The notes: generated by a model from the sequence alone, not told the origin. Counted from the stretch's first letter, positions 1 to 7,688 are shown. The stretch: DNA of 64,000 nt from Paenibacillus phytohabitans (GCF_013141775.1 NZ_WHOB01000068.1:89643-153642), one strand, 5' to 3'. Made by a program: numbers and translations.

Positions 1-623
1 TAGGTTTTCTCCTGCCGGACCGTATCGTATTTCTGTTTCAGGTGACTGTTCTCTGTCTCCAGGCGCCCGATCTTCTCTTCGAGCTCATTCATCCGCTTCA
101 GCTTCTCGGAGATGGCATCATTATGTTTTTGTACAAGATTGGCATATTTCTGCTGCTCCAGATCAATGGTGCTCTTGAGCTCATCCATTTCTCCTGACAG
201 GGTCGTGTGCAGCTCACGGTAGTCCTCCAGTACCTGGTCCACCTTCAGATTCTTCTCCACCAGCTTATGCTCTAGCTCCAGGATGCTCTTCTCCCGCTCT
301 TCAATTACCTTGTTCAGGTTCTTGAGATCCCGTCCCAGTCTCTCCACATGACTGCTGGAATGATTCAGCCGGTCCTGCAGCTCATGGTTATTCGTTTCAG
401 CATGCGCTCGGGCCTGAATCATCTGCTCTACTGCGAAGACAAGATCCAGCGACTTTTTATCCAGCTGCGCTTTGCCGACGGACACGAGGCCGGGAGTACT
501 TTCAGCCTTCTCATAATTATCGCTATCTTCGGGCGGAAGTTCGGCCAGTTGAACCTTTTGAACCATACCCGCTTTGGCCGGTTTGTCCACAGCTTCTTTC
601 TTCTTAAAAAACGGAGCCGCCAT
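1..623 (-). CDS. Coiled-coil protein, N-terminal part (cut by window edge)
   Basis: The reading frame opens at an ATG at 623 preceded by GAGGTGAT and stays open to the left edge (about 207 codons), so the C-terminus is missing. The protein starts with a short basic/Phe-rich segment (MAAPFFKKKE), then a linker, and from about residue 70 is almost continuous charged heptad-like sequence rich in Glu, Lys, Leu and Gln, as expected of a long alpha-helical coiled coil. No signal peptide or membrane helix is visible, so a cytoplasmic structural or scaffold role is possible. I do not recognise the family. Frame and ribosome binding site make the gene itself certain; the function is open. Confidence 0.8.
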   Translation of the reverse strand, partial: MAAPFFKKKEAVDKPAKAGMVQKVQLAELPPEDSDNYEKAESTPGLVSVGKAQLDKKSLDLVFAVEQMIQARAHAETNNHELQDRLNHSSSHVERLGRDLKNLNKVIEEREKSILELEHKLVEKNLKVDQVLEDYRELHTTLSGEMDELKSTIDLEQQKYANLVQKHNDAISEKLKRMNELEEKIGRLETENSHLKQKYDTVRQEKT

Positions 624-959
624 CTATATAATCACCTCATTATAAATGTCAAAATATGTCGAGCATATACGAGTTTATTATAGTTGATTTAGCGGATGCG
701 TTAGTGAGCCTTAGTATCTAACTTTACTAAATGTATCCAAAGGCCTAAGTTGCGTCATACAAGCCGCTGACAGGCTTATTTCAGGGTAAATCACCCATGC
801 CATTTGTACTGGGTGTTCCCGAAAAACAAGGACCACACCGCGCCTGAAAATCCCGGATTATTCCGGCGTGTTGTCATAGCACCTTAGGGCCAGAGTAATG
901 TACTGAACAGCAAAAAAGCGCAGTCCGCAGGAAGCAGACCACGCTTTTCATCCAAACTA
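624..959. other. Intergenic region with no gene seen
   Basis: A 336-base gap between two leftward genes. It holds the 5' leader of the coiled-coil gene (AT-rich, several TATAAT-like hexamers on the minus strand near 640-682) and, at its right end, the terminator of the GIY-YIG gene. No open frame with a ribosome binding site is present. Confidence 0.6.
912..948 (-). terminator. Rho-independent terminator of the GIY-YIG gene
   Basis: On the minus strand an imperfect hairpin (AAAAGCG...CGCTTTT with inner GTC/GAC pairs) is followed by a run of T. It sits just downstream of the stop codon at 960. Confidence 0.7.
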
Positions 960-1316
960 TTATTTATACAGTACCTTCTCCACATTGTATTTCGCCTTAA
1001 GCTTGTTCACAATGTAAGTCTCATAAATCTCTCTGTCAACCGGGTCTTCCACGAGGCAGACTTCAATCTTGGTAACTTCGTCACGGTGTGGCTTCATGAC
1101 CGATACGTTATCTTCGAAGTGCTTCTTGATCCGCGGTCTAAGCTTGCGTGCCTTGCCTACAAACAGCAGCTCATCCTTGTCATTGTAGAACATGAAGATG
1201 CCGCCGGCTTCGCGGGTGATCAGGTGAAAGTCCGTAAATCCGTAAATATTGCTGAGCACAGGGTTCTCCTGCTTAAAAATAGTAACTTCCGGTGCCGGAA
1301 TGGTAATGCTAATCAT
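960..1316 (-). CDS. GIY-YIG nuclease-domain protein
   Basis: This 118-residue protein consists mainly of one GIY-YIG catalytic fold. Residues about 38-70 read GGIFMFYNDKDELLFVGKAR then KLRPRIKKHF, matching the UvrC N-terminal pattern GVY...YVGKA..L..R...HF. The Tyr of the GIY triplet is Phe and YIG is FVG, while the following Arg and the late Glu/Asn region are kept. UvrC cuts damaged DNA 3' of lesions; this short form carries no UVR, RNase H-like or helix-hairpin-helix part, so it is a stand-alone nuclease of unknown target. The start is set by GAGGAAGTGAAGC upstream of the ATG. A second UvrC-like gene lies at 13621-14712. Family is confident, role inferred. Confidence 0.8.
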   Translation of the reverse strand: MISITIPAPEVTIFKQENPVLSNIYGFTDFHLITREAGGIFMFYNDKDELLFVGKARKLRPRIKKHFEDNVSVMKPHRDEVTKIEVCLVEDPVDREIYETYIVNKLKAKYNVEKVLYK

Positions 1317-1406
1317 TAAGCTTCACTTCCTCATTGTATATAGAAATAAATAGTATCACAGATTGGGAAACCTGACTATTTCTATCTTCTGCAGATTACT
1401 CCTGTT

Positions 1407-2393
1407 TTATAAGGGGATTTGCACATTTTCAGCTGCACGGTTCTGGAGGGAATGGATCGTCGCTGTTATCCCCTGTTCAAAAGGCGTGGCCGGAACCGGC
1501 CCGGCTACCCGCTCGTACTTCGCACCGCTGAGCCGCAGCGGCTCCTTCGTCAGATACAGCATCTCGACAATCTCTTTCATTACCGGTACAAACAGGCCGA
1601 GCAGTGACAAGCCTGCTGCGCCTAAGGGGATAACCAGTTTCGAGCTTCCGGCGGCTTCGCGGGCAATCCGGACGATCTCTTTACCGGAGATCACGCCCGC
1701 TCCAGGAATGTTCCAGTTCTGACCGTAGGCCTCCTCGCGGAGGGCAAGCTCCACCATCATCACTGCCGCATCCGGCAGATAAACGTATTCGCGCGGAACA
1801 TTCATGTTGCCGATGAACATCGCAGGCCTACCGGCAGCTATGGCTTCCAGCGTCGATCCGAGGTAAGAGGCTTCATTGGCCGTGGGGCCGTAATAATCCG
1901 GCAGACGGACAATCATTCCCTTCGTGCCGCTCCAGCGCGGGCTGAAGAACATCCGCTCGAATTCCAGTTTTATTTTCCCCTTGCGGGTATGCGGATTCTT
2001 CGGATAATTCTCGTCGATCGGCTGCTCATTCACTCTTCTGCCATACGGATAAATCCCGTCCACAGCCACTACCTTCGCCCCCAGCCGGTTCGCGGCCTCC
2101 ATCACAGCTTCACCCATCGGCAGCAGCTTCGCGGCCATTTCGTGATAAGGCACCGATGCACTGTGAAAAATAACATCAGCCCCACGCGCGGCCTTGAATA
2201 CGTCATCCGCACGGAACACATCTCCGGTCTGCAGGCTCAGTCCTGCCGGATTCCCGAGCTTGGCCGCGAGCTGTTCCAGCTTCGGCATGGAGCGCCCAAA
2301 GGCTATAGTCCCGATACCTCTTCGAAGCAGCTCGGCAATAATCACCGTTCCTGTCCCTCCGGTTGCTCCCAGTACCATCGCTTTGTTTATCAT
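1407..2393 (-). CDS. NAD(P)-binding epimerase/dehydratase-like protein (extended SDR)
   Basis: A 328-residue protein with an N-terminal Rossmann motif (VLGATGGTGTVIIAELLRRG), a central GVYPYG-like region and a C-terminal substrate lobe, the layout of the NAD-dependent epimerase/dehydratase branch of the SDR superfamily. The usual YxxxK pair is not obvious, so it may be an atypical SDR rather than a sugar epimerase. AGGAGGAATT precedes the ATG. The promoter region carries a perfect inverted repeat (2442-2459) matching sequences upstream of the neighbouring TetR gene, so the TetR protein probably represses it. Substrate unknown. Confidence 0.8.
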   Translation of the reverse strand: MINKAMVLGATGGTGTVIIAELLRRGIGTIAFGRSMPKLEQLAAKLGNPAGLSLQTGDVFRADDVFKAARGADVIFHSASVPYHEMAAKLLPMGEAVMEAANRLGAKVVAVDGIYPYGRRVNEQPIDENYPKNPHTRKGKIKLEFERMFFSPRWSGTKGMIVRLPDYYGPTANEASYLGSTLEAIAAGRPAMFIGNMNVPREYVYLPDAAVMMVELALREEAYGQNWNIPGAGVISGKEIVRIAREAAGSSKLVIPLGAAGLSLLGLFVPVMKEIVEMLYLTKEPLRLSGAKYERVAGPVPATPFEQGITATIHSLQNRAAENVQIPL

Positions 2394-2441
2394 TTGAAAT
2401 TCCTCCTGGTATAATAAATTGTTATTTATTATTAATTATTA

Positions 2442-2459
2442 TTAGTGATTGATCACTAA
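2442..2459. promoter_or_regulatory. TetR-type operator upstream of the SDR gene
   Basis: TTAGTGAT-TG-ATCACTAA is an inverted repeat with perfect 8-base arms and a 2-base spacer, about 50 bases upstream of the SDR start. Its core resembles the palindrome ATTGATCAAT in front of the TetR gene (3585-3594). It is probably bound by that repressor (inference). Confidence 0.6.
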
Positions 2460-2483
2460 CTAAATAATAAAAATAAAAATAAA

Positions 2484-2705
2484 TGGTATATAGCTGGACT
2501 AAATTTAAGCTGTTAACTGAAATCCTGCACGAAATACAACATTCTACCCATGAAATCGGGCTAAATTGAAAATTGTTGCACAAAAGGCAGCATTCCATCT
2601 GATTCAGGCGGCTAAGTGGAACAATTCATGTATTTCGTACAACATTAATTACGAATCCCACCTTATCTATGAGCCCAAGTTGTAATACGTACAACATTAT
2701 CTTTT
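2484..2705. repeat. Dispersed intergenic repeat, copy 1
   Basis: An AT-rich non-coding stretch that aligns with 46703-46830. Both begin GGTATATAG, then have AATCCTGCAC about 30-40 bases later, AATACAACATT, and AAAATTGTTGYACAAAAGGCAGCATT in two pieces. The right part contains further units of the form TGTATTTCGTACAACATTA, as does the region at 20490-20672. No coding capacity is seen. Confidence 0.6.
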
Positions 2706-2981
2706 TCCTGGCTACTTACTTGCGTTCATAATGAAAATGATGGACACGTACCACTATTTCGTTTCGTGCAAGCTTTGCTTGTTCTTTGCTTAATTCTTTG
2801 CTGGTTATCCATTGCATTATTAGGTTATTGATCAGTCACTACTCGAGCTTGATAAATGATGATCCGGCTGGATCGGGAATTATGCAGCTGACTCTTGCCT
2901 GTGGCTCTGCATTTTGTTTAATCCTCCTCCAGCGCTTGTTGCACCGTTACTCCGATCATCCCCTAGCCCGCCCCGCGATGC

Positions 2982-3530
2982 TTATAGATGCTTCGGCTTC
3001 AGCTCCGGCATTCCCAGCGTGAGGGCGATATTGCAGAGCATGCCGTTAGCCATGAAGGTGCTCACCTCCACCTCCGGGTGCGCAAACCCTGCTGCCGAGA
3101 ACTTGCTCTCCATCAGACGGGTCACCTCCAGAATTCCAGCCTGCATCGATTGGCGGATAGCTTCATCCCGGATGCCGATCGCCTGCACCTGCAGAATAAT
3201 CTCATTCGGATGGGTCTCCATCAGTTGCTCGTATAGCTGAATGGCCTCTGCAAGCAGCTGGTCTGCGGGAGCCTGAAGCCCTGAGAAGGTGCGGAGAATC
3301 CGTTCAAAAGCCCGCTCCAGCGCAGCAATGAACAGCTCTTCCTTATTCTTAAACAGCTTGAAGATATACGGCTGGGATATCCCCACCTTCTCGGCCACCT
3401 GCGCGGTTGTAGCCCGGTAATAGCCATGTTCTGCAAACACAACCACAGCCGACTCCAGAATCTGCTCCCTGCGGTTTACCGGAACGGTCTCCTCTCCTTT
3501 GGAACGGATAGTGCCTGATTGCTTGTTCAT
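2982..3530 (-). CDS. TetR family transcriptional regulator
   Basis: A 182-residue protein if started at the ATG at 3530, which has AGAAAGGAAG upstream; a longer frame to 3593 lacks one. The N-terminal helix-turn-helix is clear (RREQILESAVVVFAEHGYYR, then TTAQVAEKVGISQPYIFKLF), followed by a helical ligand and dimer domain. The palindrome ATTGATCAAT in its own leader and a similar inverted repeat before the downstream SDR gene suggest self-repression and repression of that gene. The inducing ligand is unknown; a reactive metabolite handled by the SDR would be the simplest guess. Confidence 0.85.
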   Translation of the reverse strand: MNKQSGTIRSKGEETVPVNRREQILESAVVVFAEHGYYRATTAQVAEKVGISQPYIFKLFKNKEELFIAALERAFERILRTFSGLQAPADQLLAEAIQLYEQLMETHPNEIILQVQAIGIRDEAIRQSMQAGILEVTRLMESKFSAAGFAHPEVEVSTFMANGMLCNIALTLGMPELKPKHL

Positions 3531-3584
3531 ATAGGTCTTCCTTTCTGCCGGAATGATAGGTGATCGTTTGGCTGTCTTTAGGTT

Positions 3585-3594
3585 ATTGATCAAT
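3585..3594. promoter_or_regulatory. Putative autoregulatory operator of the TetR gene
   Basis: ATTGATCAAT is a perfect palindrome within GGTTATTGATCAATCAATC, 55 bases upstream of the TetR start. It shares the TGATCA-centred core with the operator at 2442-2459. Confidence 0.5.
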
Positions 3595-3815
3595 CAATCT
3601 CTTGTTTAGCAGTATATACTTCAATCTTTAAATAATCAACCACAGCCAGAAAAAAAATACTTACTGAACAAAATCTCCCGGAAGGCGAATCAGCACCAAA
3701 CAGCACCTCCCTAAGGTTAATCTAGTCCTCACTCACCGTTCCCGGTTAAATTCCCCTTTGGATTAGCAGCTGCAAAAATGGAAAATGGAGGTGATAGACC
3801 TCCACTCCCTACTTA

Positions 3816-3888
3816 ATTGGATAAACGTATCTTAATTCGGATGTTTCGGAGTATTCGAGGAATTAGTTGGATAAATGCAATTTAATTT
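3816..3888. repeat. Degenerate direct repeat (GGATAAA unit)
   Basis: Two units about 49 bases apart, ATTGGATAAACGTATCTTAA (3816-3835) and GTTGGATAAATGCAATTTAA (3866-3885), share TTGGATAAAYG and TTAATT. It resembles a short intergenic repeat family; function unknown. Confidence 0.5.
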
Positions 3889-4088
3889 CATGTATTTCCT
3901 CCGTTTTGATCTATTGCTGCATATTAAGTGCTGATTTTCCAACTGTTTGCTCGCAGGGGCTCCTCCGTTCATGAGCAAGTGGAGAAAAAGCAACTATTGC
4001 CGGCCGCCATACTGCCAAGCCCTTTCGCCTAGACAGCCGTGCCGCCTGAATCAAATCGCGCATCGCCGCACCAGCTCCCCTTTCAACC

Positions 4089-4113
4089 GCGTGCAGAGAG
4101 ATTGCACGCGGCG
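4089..4113. other. Isolated perfect hairpin
   Basis: CCGCGTGCA-GAGAGAT-TGCACGCGG forms a 9-base-pair stem with a 7-base loop, 60 bases past the nos stop. No T run follows on either strand, so it could be an mRNA 3'-end stabiliser or a weak terminator. Confidence 0.45.
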
Positions 4114-4148
4114 TTAAGCCAATTATTTCCCATATAATTATTTATTTT

Positions 4149-4172
4149 GCCGGACCGGACGCCGGACCGGAG
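4149..4172. repeat. Tandem 12-mer next to the nos stop codon
   Basis: GCCGGACCGGAC followed directly by GCCGGACCGGAG, ending at the base before the nos stop codon. Origin by slippage is likely. Confidence 0.5.
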
Positions 4173-5432
4173 TTAGTGGGGGTGATGGAAAGGACATGTC
4201 ATCGCTTCGGCAGCGCCCTGTTGTTCAGACTCTGCTGCCGGATCATCCGTCCCCGCATGCAACGAGGCAGAGCCGCCAGCTTCACTGGATGGACCGGCTG
4301 CTGCTTCTAACCTGTCCGCGTACGCCTTCTTCTGGTACATGAAACGCGGACTTAGATGCAAATCCCTCAAGGTGTTATCGTTCCAGATCGGCGTGGACGA
4401 AGGCGACATCGGGGGAATCAGCCAGCCCCATTTGCCCGATACTTCGCGTCCCTGCCGCTTCTCCTGTTCCTGGAAGCGGACGAACTGATCTGCCGCTGTA
4501 TGGTGATCGACAATACTGACCCCGGCCTGCTTGAAAGAATGCAGTACAGCGCGGTTCAGCTCCAGCAGCGCGCGGTCTTTCCACAGCGAGGTATTAGTCG
4601 AACGGTCCAGGCCCAGCAGATCGGCCACTGCCGGCAGGCGGTTATACCGTTCTGTATCCCCCAGATTCCGGGAGCCGATCTCCGTTTCCATATACCAGCC
4701 GTTGAAGGGCGCCGCCGGGTAACGGATGCCGCCGATCTCCAGGCACATATCCGAGACAACCGGAACGGGGTACCAGCGCAGGCCCAGCTCTGGGAACCGT
4801 CCGATCTCCGGATGAGTGAGCGGAATCTCCTGTACAAGTCCCGGCGGGACGGGGAACCAGCGGGGTTCCTCCCCGCCGATGCTGATGACAAGCGGCAAAA
4901 TATCGAAATCCCCGCCTGTCCCCTGCCAGCCCAGCTTCCGGCAGACCGCAGTGAACTCATCCGACGCAGGATCACCGGCACGCGGCTGCTCCCCGTCCCC
5001 GGGATAGCCGGCATAACGGATCAGCTGATGATTCCAGATCCGGATAGCTCTATCCGGCTGCTCTCCGCTGCGGAATACGGTAATGACCGGCCGGATCCTG
5101 CCGCCGTTATTCGCATGCTCCACATGCCGAAATAACGCCTCGGCCACCTCCTCCGCAGTCTCTGCCCCGCGCGCGTCAAGCACAGTAAGCGAATGCCAGA
5201 ACAGCCTTCCGATACAGCGGCTGTTATGACGCCAGGCCATCCTCGCCCCATGGGTTAGTTCTTCCTCCGTATGTATATAGGTGCCCGTAAGAATCACCTC
5301 TTCATGTATATCTGCAAGACGCCGCTCCCGCTCACTCTCTGACTTGTCCAGCTCCTGGTAACATGCAGTGATGAAGGCTTCCGCCTGCCCGATTAATTCA
5401 TCAATGTTAGGCTGCTGATCTATTCGATTCAT
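4173..5432 (-). CDS. nos: Bacterial nitric oxide synthase oxygenase
   Basis: A 419-residue NOS oxygenase domain protein that makes NO and citrulline from arginine; in Bacillus, NO from this enzyme protects against oxidative stress and antibiotics. The heme-thiolate Cys is in ARMAWRHNSRCIGRLFW (about Cys73), and the arginine-binding Glu is in FNGWYMETEIGSRN (about Glu251). There is no reductase domain, so electrons must come from other flavoproteins. The start at 5432 has AAGGAGGGAAAG upstream. Bacterial NOS is usually about 360-375 residues; this one adds about 45 low-complexity Ala/Ser/Glu residues ending in MTCPFHHPH, a Cys/His-rich tail that could bind metal. It is divergent from an ABM-domain gene. 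Confidence 0.95.
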   Translation of the reverse strand: MNRIDQQPNIDELIGQAEAFITACYQELDKSESERERRLADIHEEVILTGTYIHTEEELTHGARMAWRHNSRCIGRLFWHSLTVLDARGAETAEEVAEALFRHVEHANNGGRIRPVITVFRSGEQPDRAIRIWNHQLIRYAGYPGDGEQPRAGDPASDEFTAVCRKLGWQGTGGDFDILPLVISIGGEEPRWFPVPPGLVQEIPLTHPEIGRFPELGLRWYPVPVVSDMCLEIGGIRYPAAPFNGWYMETEIGSRNLGDTERYNRLPAVADLLGLDRSTNTSLWKDRALLELNRAVLHSFKQAGVSIVDHHTAADQFVRFQEQEKRQGREVSGKWGWLIPPMSPSSTPIWNDNTLRDLHLSPRFMYQKKAYADRLEAAAGPSSEAGGSASLHAGTDDPAAESEQQGAAEAMTCPFHHPH

Positions 5433-5472
5433 TCTTTCCCTCCTTGTTTCTGGTAAAATAATGTTGATCAAC

Positions 5473-5489
5473 TCCGCTATTGGAGCGGA
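5473..5489. promoter_or_regulatory. Inverted repeat between nos and the ABM gene
   Basis: TCCGCT-ATTGG-AGCGGA lies in the 72-base gap between the divergent starts and could be an operator serving both, or a hairpin in one leader. Confidence 0.35.
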
Positions 5490-5504
5490 TAACTACATGC
5501 TGGG

Positions 5505-5837
5505 GTGATGAGGTTGAGCAAATTCGGAATGTACGCGAAATTCACCGCTAAACCGGGTGAACGGGAGGCATTGGCTGCCATTCTGCTGGAAGCCGCAGCG
5601 GCGGCTGAGCCTGTCCAAGAATGCGAGCTGTATATCGTGAACCTCTCGGAATCCGAGGCGGATATCCTCTGGGTCACAGAAGTATGGAGCAGTGCGGAAG
5701 CCCATGCTGCTTCCCTTGCCCTGGAGGCCACCCGTGCCACGATCCAGCGGGCCATGCCGCTGATTGCCGGAGTCGAGCCGGTCAAGCTAATACCTGTGGG
5801 CGGAAAAGGGCTGGCGTTCGGTTCAACTGCCCCATAG
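5505..5837 (+). CDS. ABM-fold (antibiotic biosynthesis monooxygenase) protein
   Basis: A roughly 105-110-residue small alpha/beta ferredoxin-like protein. The motifs KFTAKPGEREALAAILLEAA, CELYIVNLSESEADILWVTEVWSS and AHAASLALEATRA follow the ABM family pattern seen in small putative monooxygenases and heme-degrading relatives. The start is uncertain: GTG 5505, ATG 5508 and TTG 5514 all overlap the purine-rich GGGGTGATGAGG. It is transcribed away from nos across only 72 bases, so joint regulation is plausible. The substrate cannot be told from sequence. Confidence 0.75.
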   Translation: MMRLSKFGMYAKFTAKPGEREALAAILLEAAAAAEPVQECELYIVNLSESEADILWVTEVWSSAEAHAASLALEATRATIQRAMPLIAGVEPVKLIPVGGKGLAFGSTAP

Positions 5838-5865
5838 GCGGCTGAACCCTTATACCTTTCCTGAA

Positions 5866-5911
5866 ATAGAGGCAAGGAATGCAGCCCCAGGGCAGTAATC
5901 CTTGCCTCTAT
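5866..5911. terminator. Bidirectional terminator between convergent genes
   Basis: ATAGAGGCAAGGA (5866-5878) pairs perfectly with TCCTTGCCTCTAT (5899-5911). It lies between the stop of the ABM gene and the stop of the EcsC gene. Confidence 0.7.
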
Positions 5912-5978
5912 CTCATGATACCCGCCTTGCCGGCAGCCCCGCTGCCATCCAGGCGCAGTTCCGCTTCAATCAGAGCAC

Positions 5979-6821
5979 TTATTTCAGCTCCAGCTCAGCC
6001 AGCCTGGCGATAATCCGTCTTTTGCGGTATAGCATACGGGCAGCCTCCGTCACATCCTCCAGCGTCTTCCGGTTGAGATACGCGCCAAAGAACATGCCTG
6101 CAACCGGAACAGTCTGGAGCAGCTTTTTCCAGCCCCAATTGTCACGGTATACCATAACAACCTCTTTCCAGCCCTGAATCTTCGAGACCGCCGCGTTCGT
6201 TCCGGCAATGATGTTGCCGTCCCCGCCTGCCTGCAAATTCAGCTCCCGCAGAATCGTCCGCTTGCCGACAATATCGGAGGATGCGAATTGCATCACCTTC
6301 ACAGTGAATATCCGTTCCGCCTTATCCGTCGGATCGTAGCCATAGCATAGGCCAATCTCCTGGATGGCCTTCAATGAAAGGCCGAGCACAGCCGGAATAT
6401 CGGCAGCAAGAGTGAAGATTCCGCCGAAGCCGGTAGTTGCCCCTTGGGCAGTTGCCGTATTCCGGCTCCTCTCTGAGAGCCGGAGCGCTGCCGCATCCAT
6501 CACAGCCAGCGGATACGGCCCGGTGCCGGTACCCCCGGCTGCCACGCTTGCCTCCCCGATCAGCGTGCCTACCTTGCGTCCGGCAACCAGATAGTTGCCG
6601 CCATTCTGGATGTAGCTGCCCAGCTCATCCAGCAGCTTGCCTACCTTCTCATGAATAATCTTCGGTGTGATTTTATCAAGCAGCTTGAACGGCAGGCGGG
6701 TAATCCGGTCCCAGATCATCAGCTTATTCTGCTCTTTCTCCCACTTGGCAATCCGGGCAAGCTCAGCATGCAGTGTCTCCGGTGTCTCCAGCGGTACCCG
6801 TGAATCAGTAGCTTCCGGCAT
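5979..6821 (-). CDS. EcsC family protein
   Basis: A 280-residue protein of the EcsC family, named after the third gene of the B. subtilis ecs operon. The conserved core is visible: PFKLLDKITPKIIHEKVGKLLDEL early, then a glycine/alanine-rich region (GFGGIFTLAADIPAVLGLSLKAIQEIG), the YGYDPTD segment, and a VPVAGMFFGAYLNRKTLEDV segment near the end. The family's biochemical role is not known; amphipathic glycine-rich helices suggest membrane association. AAGGGAGGCAT precedes the ATG. It appears monocistronic. Confidence 0.85.
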   Translation of the reverse strand: MPEATDSRVPLETPETLHAELARIAKWEKEQNKLMIWDRITRLPFKLLDKITPKIIHEKVGKLLDELGSYIQNGGNYLVAGRKVGTLIGEASVAAGGTGTGPYPLAVMDAAALRLSERSRNTATAQGATTGFGGIFTLAADIPAVLGLSLKAIQEIGLCYGYDPTDKAERIFTVKVMQFASSDIVGKRTILRELNLQAGGDGNIIAGTNAAVSKIQGWKEVVMVYRDNWGWKKLLQTVPVAGMFFGAYLNRKTLEDVTEAARMLYRKRRIIARLAELELK

Positions 6822-7045
6822 ATTTATGCCTCCCTTGAATGAATGGTCTTGTCATGTTTATTGCGTCTGCGTCTTAGTGGTATTACTACGTATCCTTCCC
6901 CTGATCCGGTTCACGTATATTATAGATGTGCCTGATACCTTATAACCTTATTCACTCCGAATGATTGCACAAGTTTGCATAAGCTGGCCCCTAATTAGAT
7001 AAATATATAAGACGCACTTAAGATTTGAACGTGAAGCTTAGTCGT

Positions 7046-7205
7046 CACTGCGGTGAACATTTGGACTTCCGGCCGCTGCCCGCCCCCAGATTTCTTGATG
7101 ATTACCGCTGTTCGCAGTGGAAATCCGGTGACTGGGTATGCTTCCGTAGCGAGCTTTCCTGCGGAAAGCTTTCAGGCGGGCGCTATCGCTCCTACAGTTC
7201 CAAAT
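7046..7205. repeat. Structured non-coding element with nested inverted repeats
   Basis: CACTGCGGTGAACA (7046-7059) pairs with TGTTCGCAGTG (7109-7119), and AGCTTTCC-TGC-GGAAAGCT (7152-7170) forms a perfect hairpin. The right end is pyrimidine-rich. It looks like a mobile or dispersed intergenic element, but this window has only one copy, so repetition is inferred from structure. Confidence 0.45.
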
Positions 7206-7260
7206 TTCCCCTCCGCTTCTTTCGCTTTTTGTTATTTTTTAGTGCTTCTTATATAGCAAA

Positions 7261-7294
7261 CAGGCATTCCCGGATTAAATCCGGAAATGCCTGT
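7261..7294. terminator. Hairpin, possible weak terminator
   Basis: CAGGCATT-CCCGGAT then ATCCGGA-AATGCCTG form a 15-base-pair stem with one mismatch and a 3-base loop. No long T run follows on either strand; it may end transcription from the leftward 93-residue gene. Confidence 0.4.
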
Positions 7295-7381
7295 TGCAGC
7301 AGTAACGCAGGTGCTTAATAGCCTGCCGAATTCAGGCCAGCTTCAGACTCGGAGCAGATCACGCTGGCTGATTGCTCAGGC

Positions 7382-7411
7382 TTTAGCTCTAGCTTTAGCT
7401 TTAGCTCTAGC
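7382..7411. repeat. Hexanucleotide tandem array over a stop codon
   Basis: Five units of TYTAGC (TTTAGC or TCTAGC). On the minus strand this reads AGCTAR, so each unit adds an in-frame TAG or TAA to the end of the 93-residue gene. Confidence 0.7.
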
Positions 7412-7688
7412 TGCGCGCCTTGCCGCCAGGTTCGTCCAGTGAAGCGAGTCTGCGTTTCTCTTCGGCCAGCCTGTCTTCAGTCAAGTCTACACCGTGTCCG
7501 CCGACCGATCCTTCGGGAGCATGGCGAACAGCTTCCTCCGCATGCTCCAGGCTATTCTCCGCCTGGTCAATCATCTGTTCCGCCGGATGGCTTAACGCCT
7601 GAGTTACAGCATTATGCAGCTTGGTCACAGAATCCTGCGCCTGATCCACCGTGCTGTTCGTCCGCAGACTGGATTCGTAATGCTTCAT
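7407..7688 (-). CDS. Small hydrophilic protein of unknown function
   Basis: A 93-residue protein with GAGGGGGAAG before its ATG. It is highly charged and predicted helical, with the segments VDQAQDSVTKLHNAVTQALS, EQMIDQAENSLEHAEEAVRH and EDRLAEEKRRLASLDEPGG, and has no signal peptide. Composition resembles small stress-type or spore-associated hydrophilic proteins, but no family is recognised. The stop codon lies inside an AGCTAR tandem array, giving five consecutive in-frame stops. Confidence 0.65.
   Translation of the reverse strand: MKHYESSLRTNSTVDQAQDSVTKLHNAVTQALSHPAEQMIDQAENSLEHAEEAVRHAPEGSVGGHGVDLTEDRLAEEKRRLASLDEPGGKARS

Larger units (their letters stand above)
2394..2981. other. 588-base intergenic region with repeat element
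   Basis: No credible gene lies here. It contains the TetR-type operator at 2442-2459, an AT-rich promoter stretch, a copy of a dispersed intergenic repeat (about 2484-2705), and near 2823-2838 a second sequence, GGTTATTGATCAGTCA, that resembles the TetR gene's own operator. Confidence 0.6.
3531..4172. other. 640-base intergenic region, repeats and hairpin only
   Basis: The region holds the TetR leader, a short direct repeat pair (3816-3888), an isolated hairpin (4089-4113) and a duplicated 12-mer touching the nos stop codon (4149-4172). No open frame has a plausible ribosome binding site. Confidence 0.6.
6822..7406. other. 585-base intergenic region dominated by a structured repeat
   Basis: It contains the EcsC leader, the inverted-repeat-rich element at 7046-7205, a hairpin at 7261-7294 and the hexanucleotide array at 7382-7411. 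Open frames here have no ribosome binding site and no protein-like composition. Confidence 0.55.

Noticed and set aside
7025..7318. Open frame over the structured element
   Set aside because: No ribosome binding site and composition unlike protein; the inverted repeats explain the region better.
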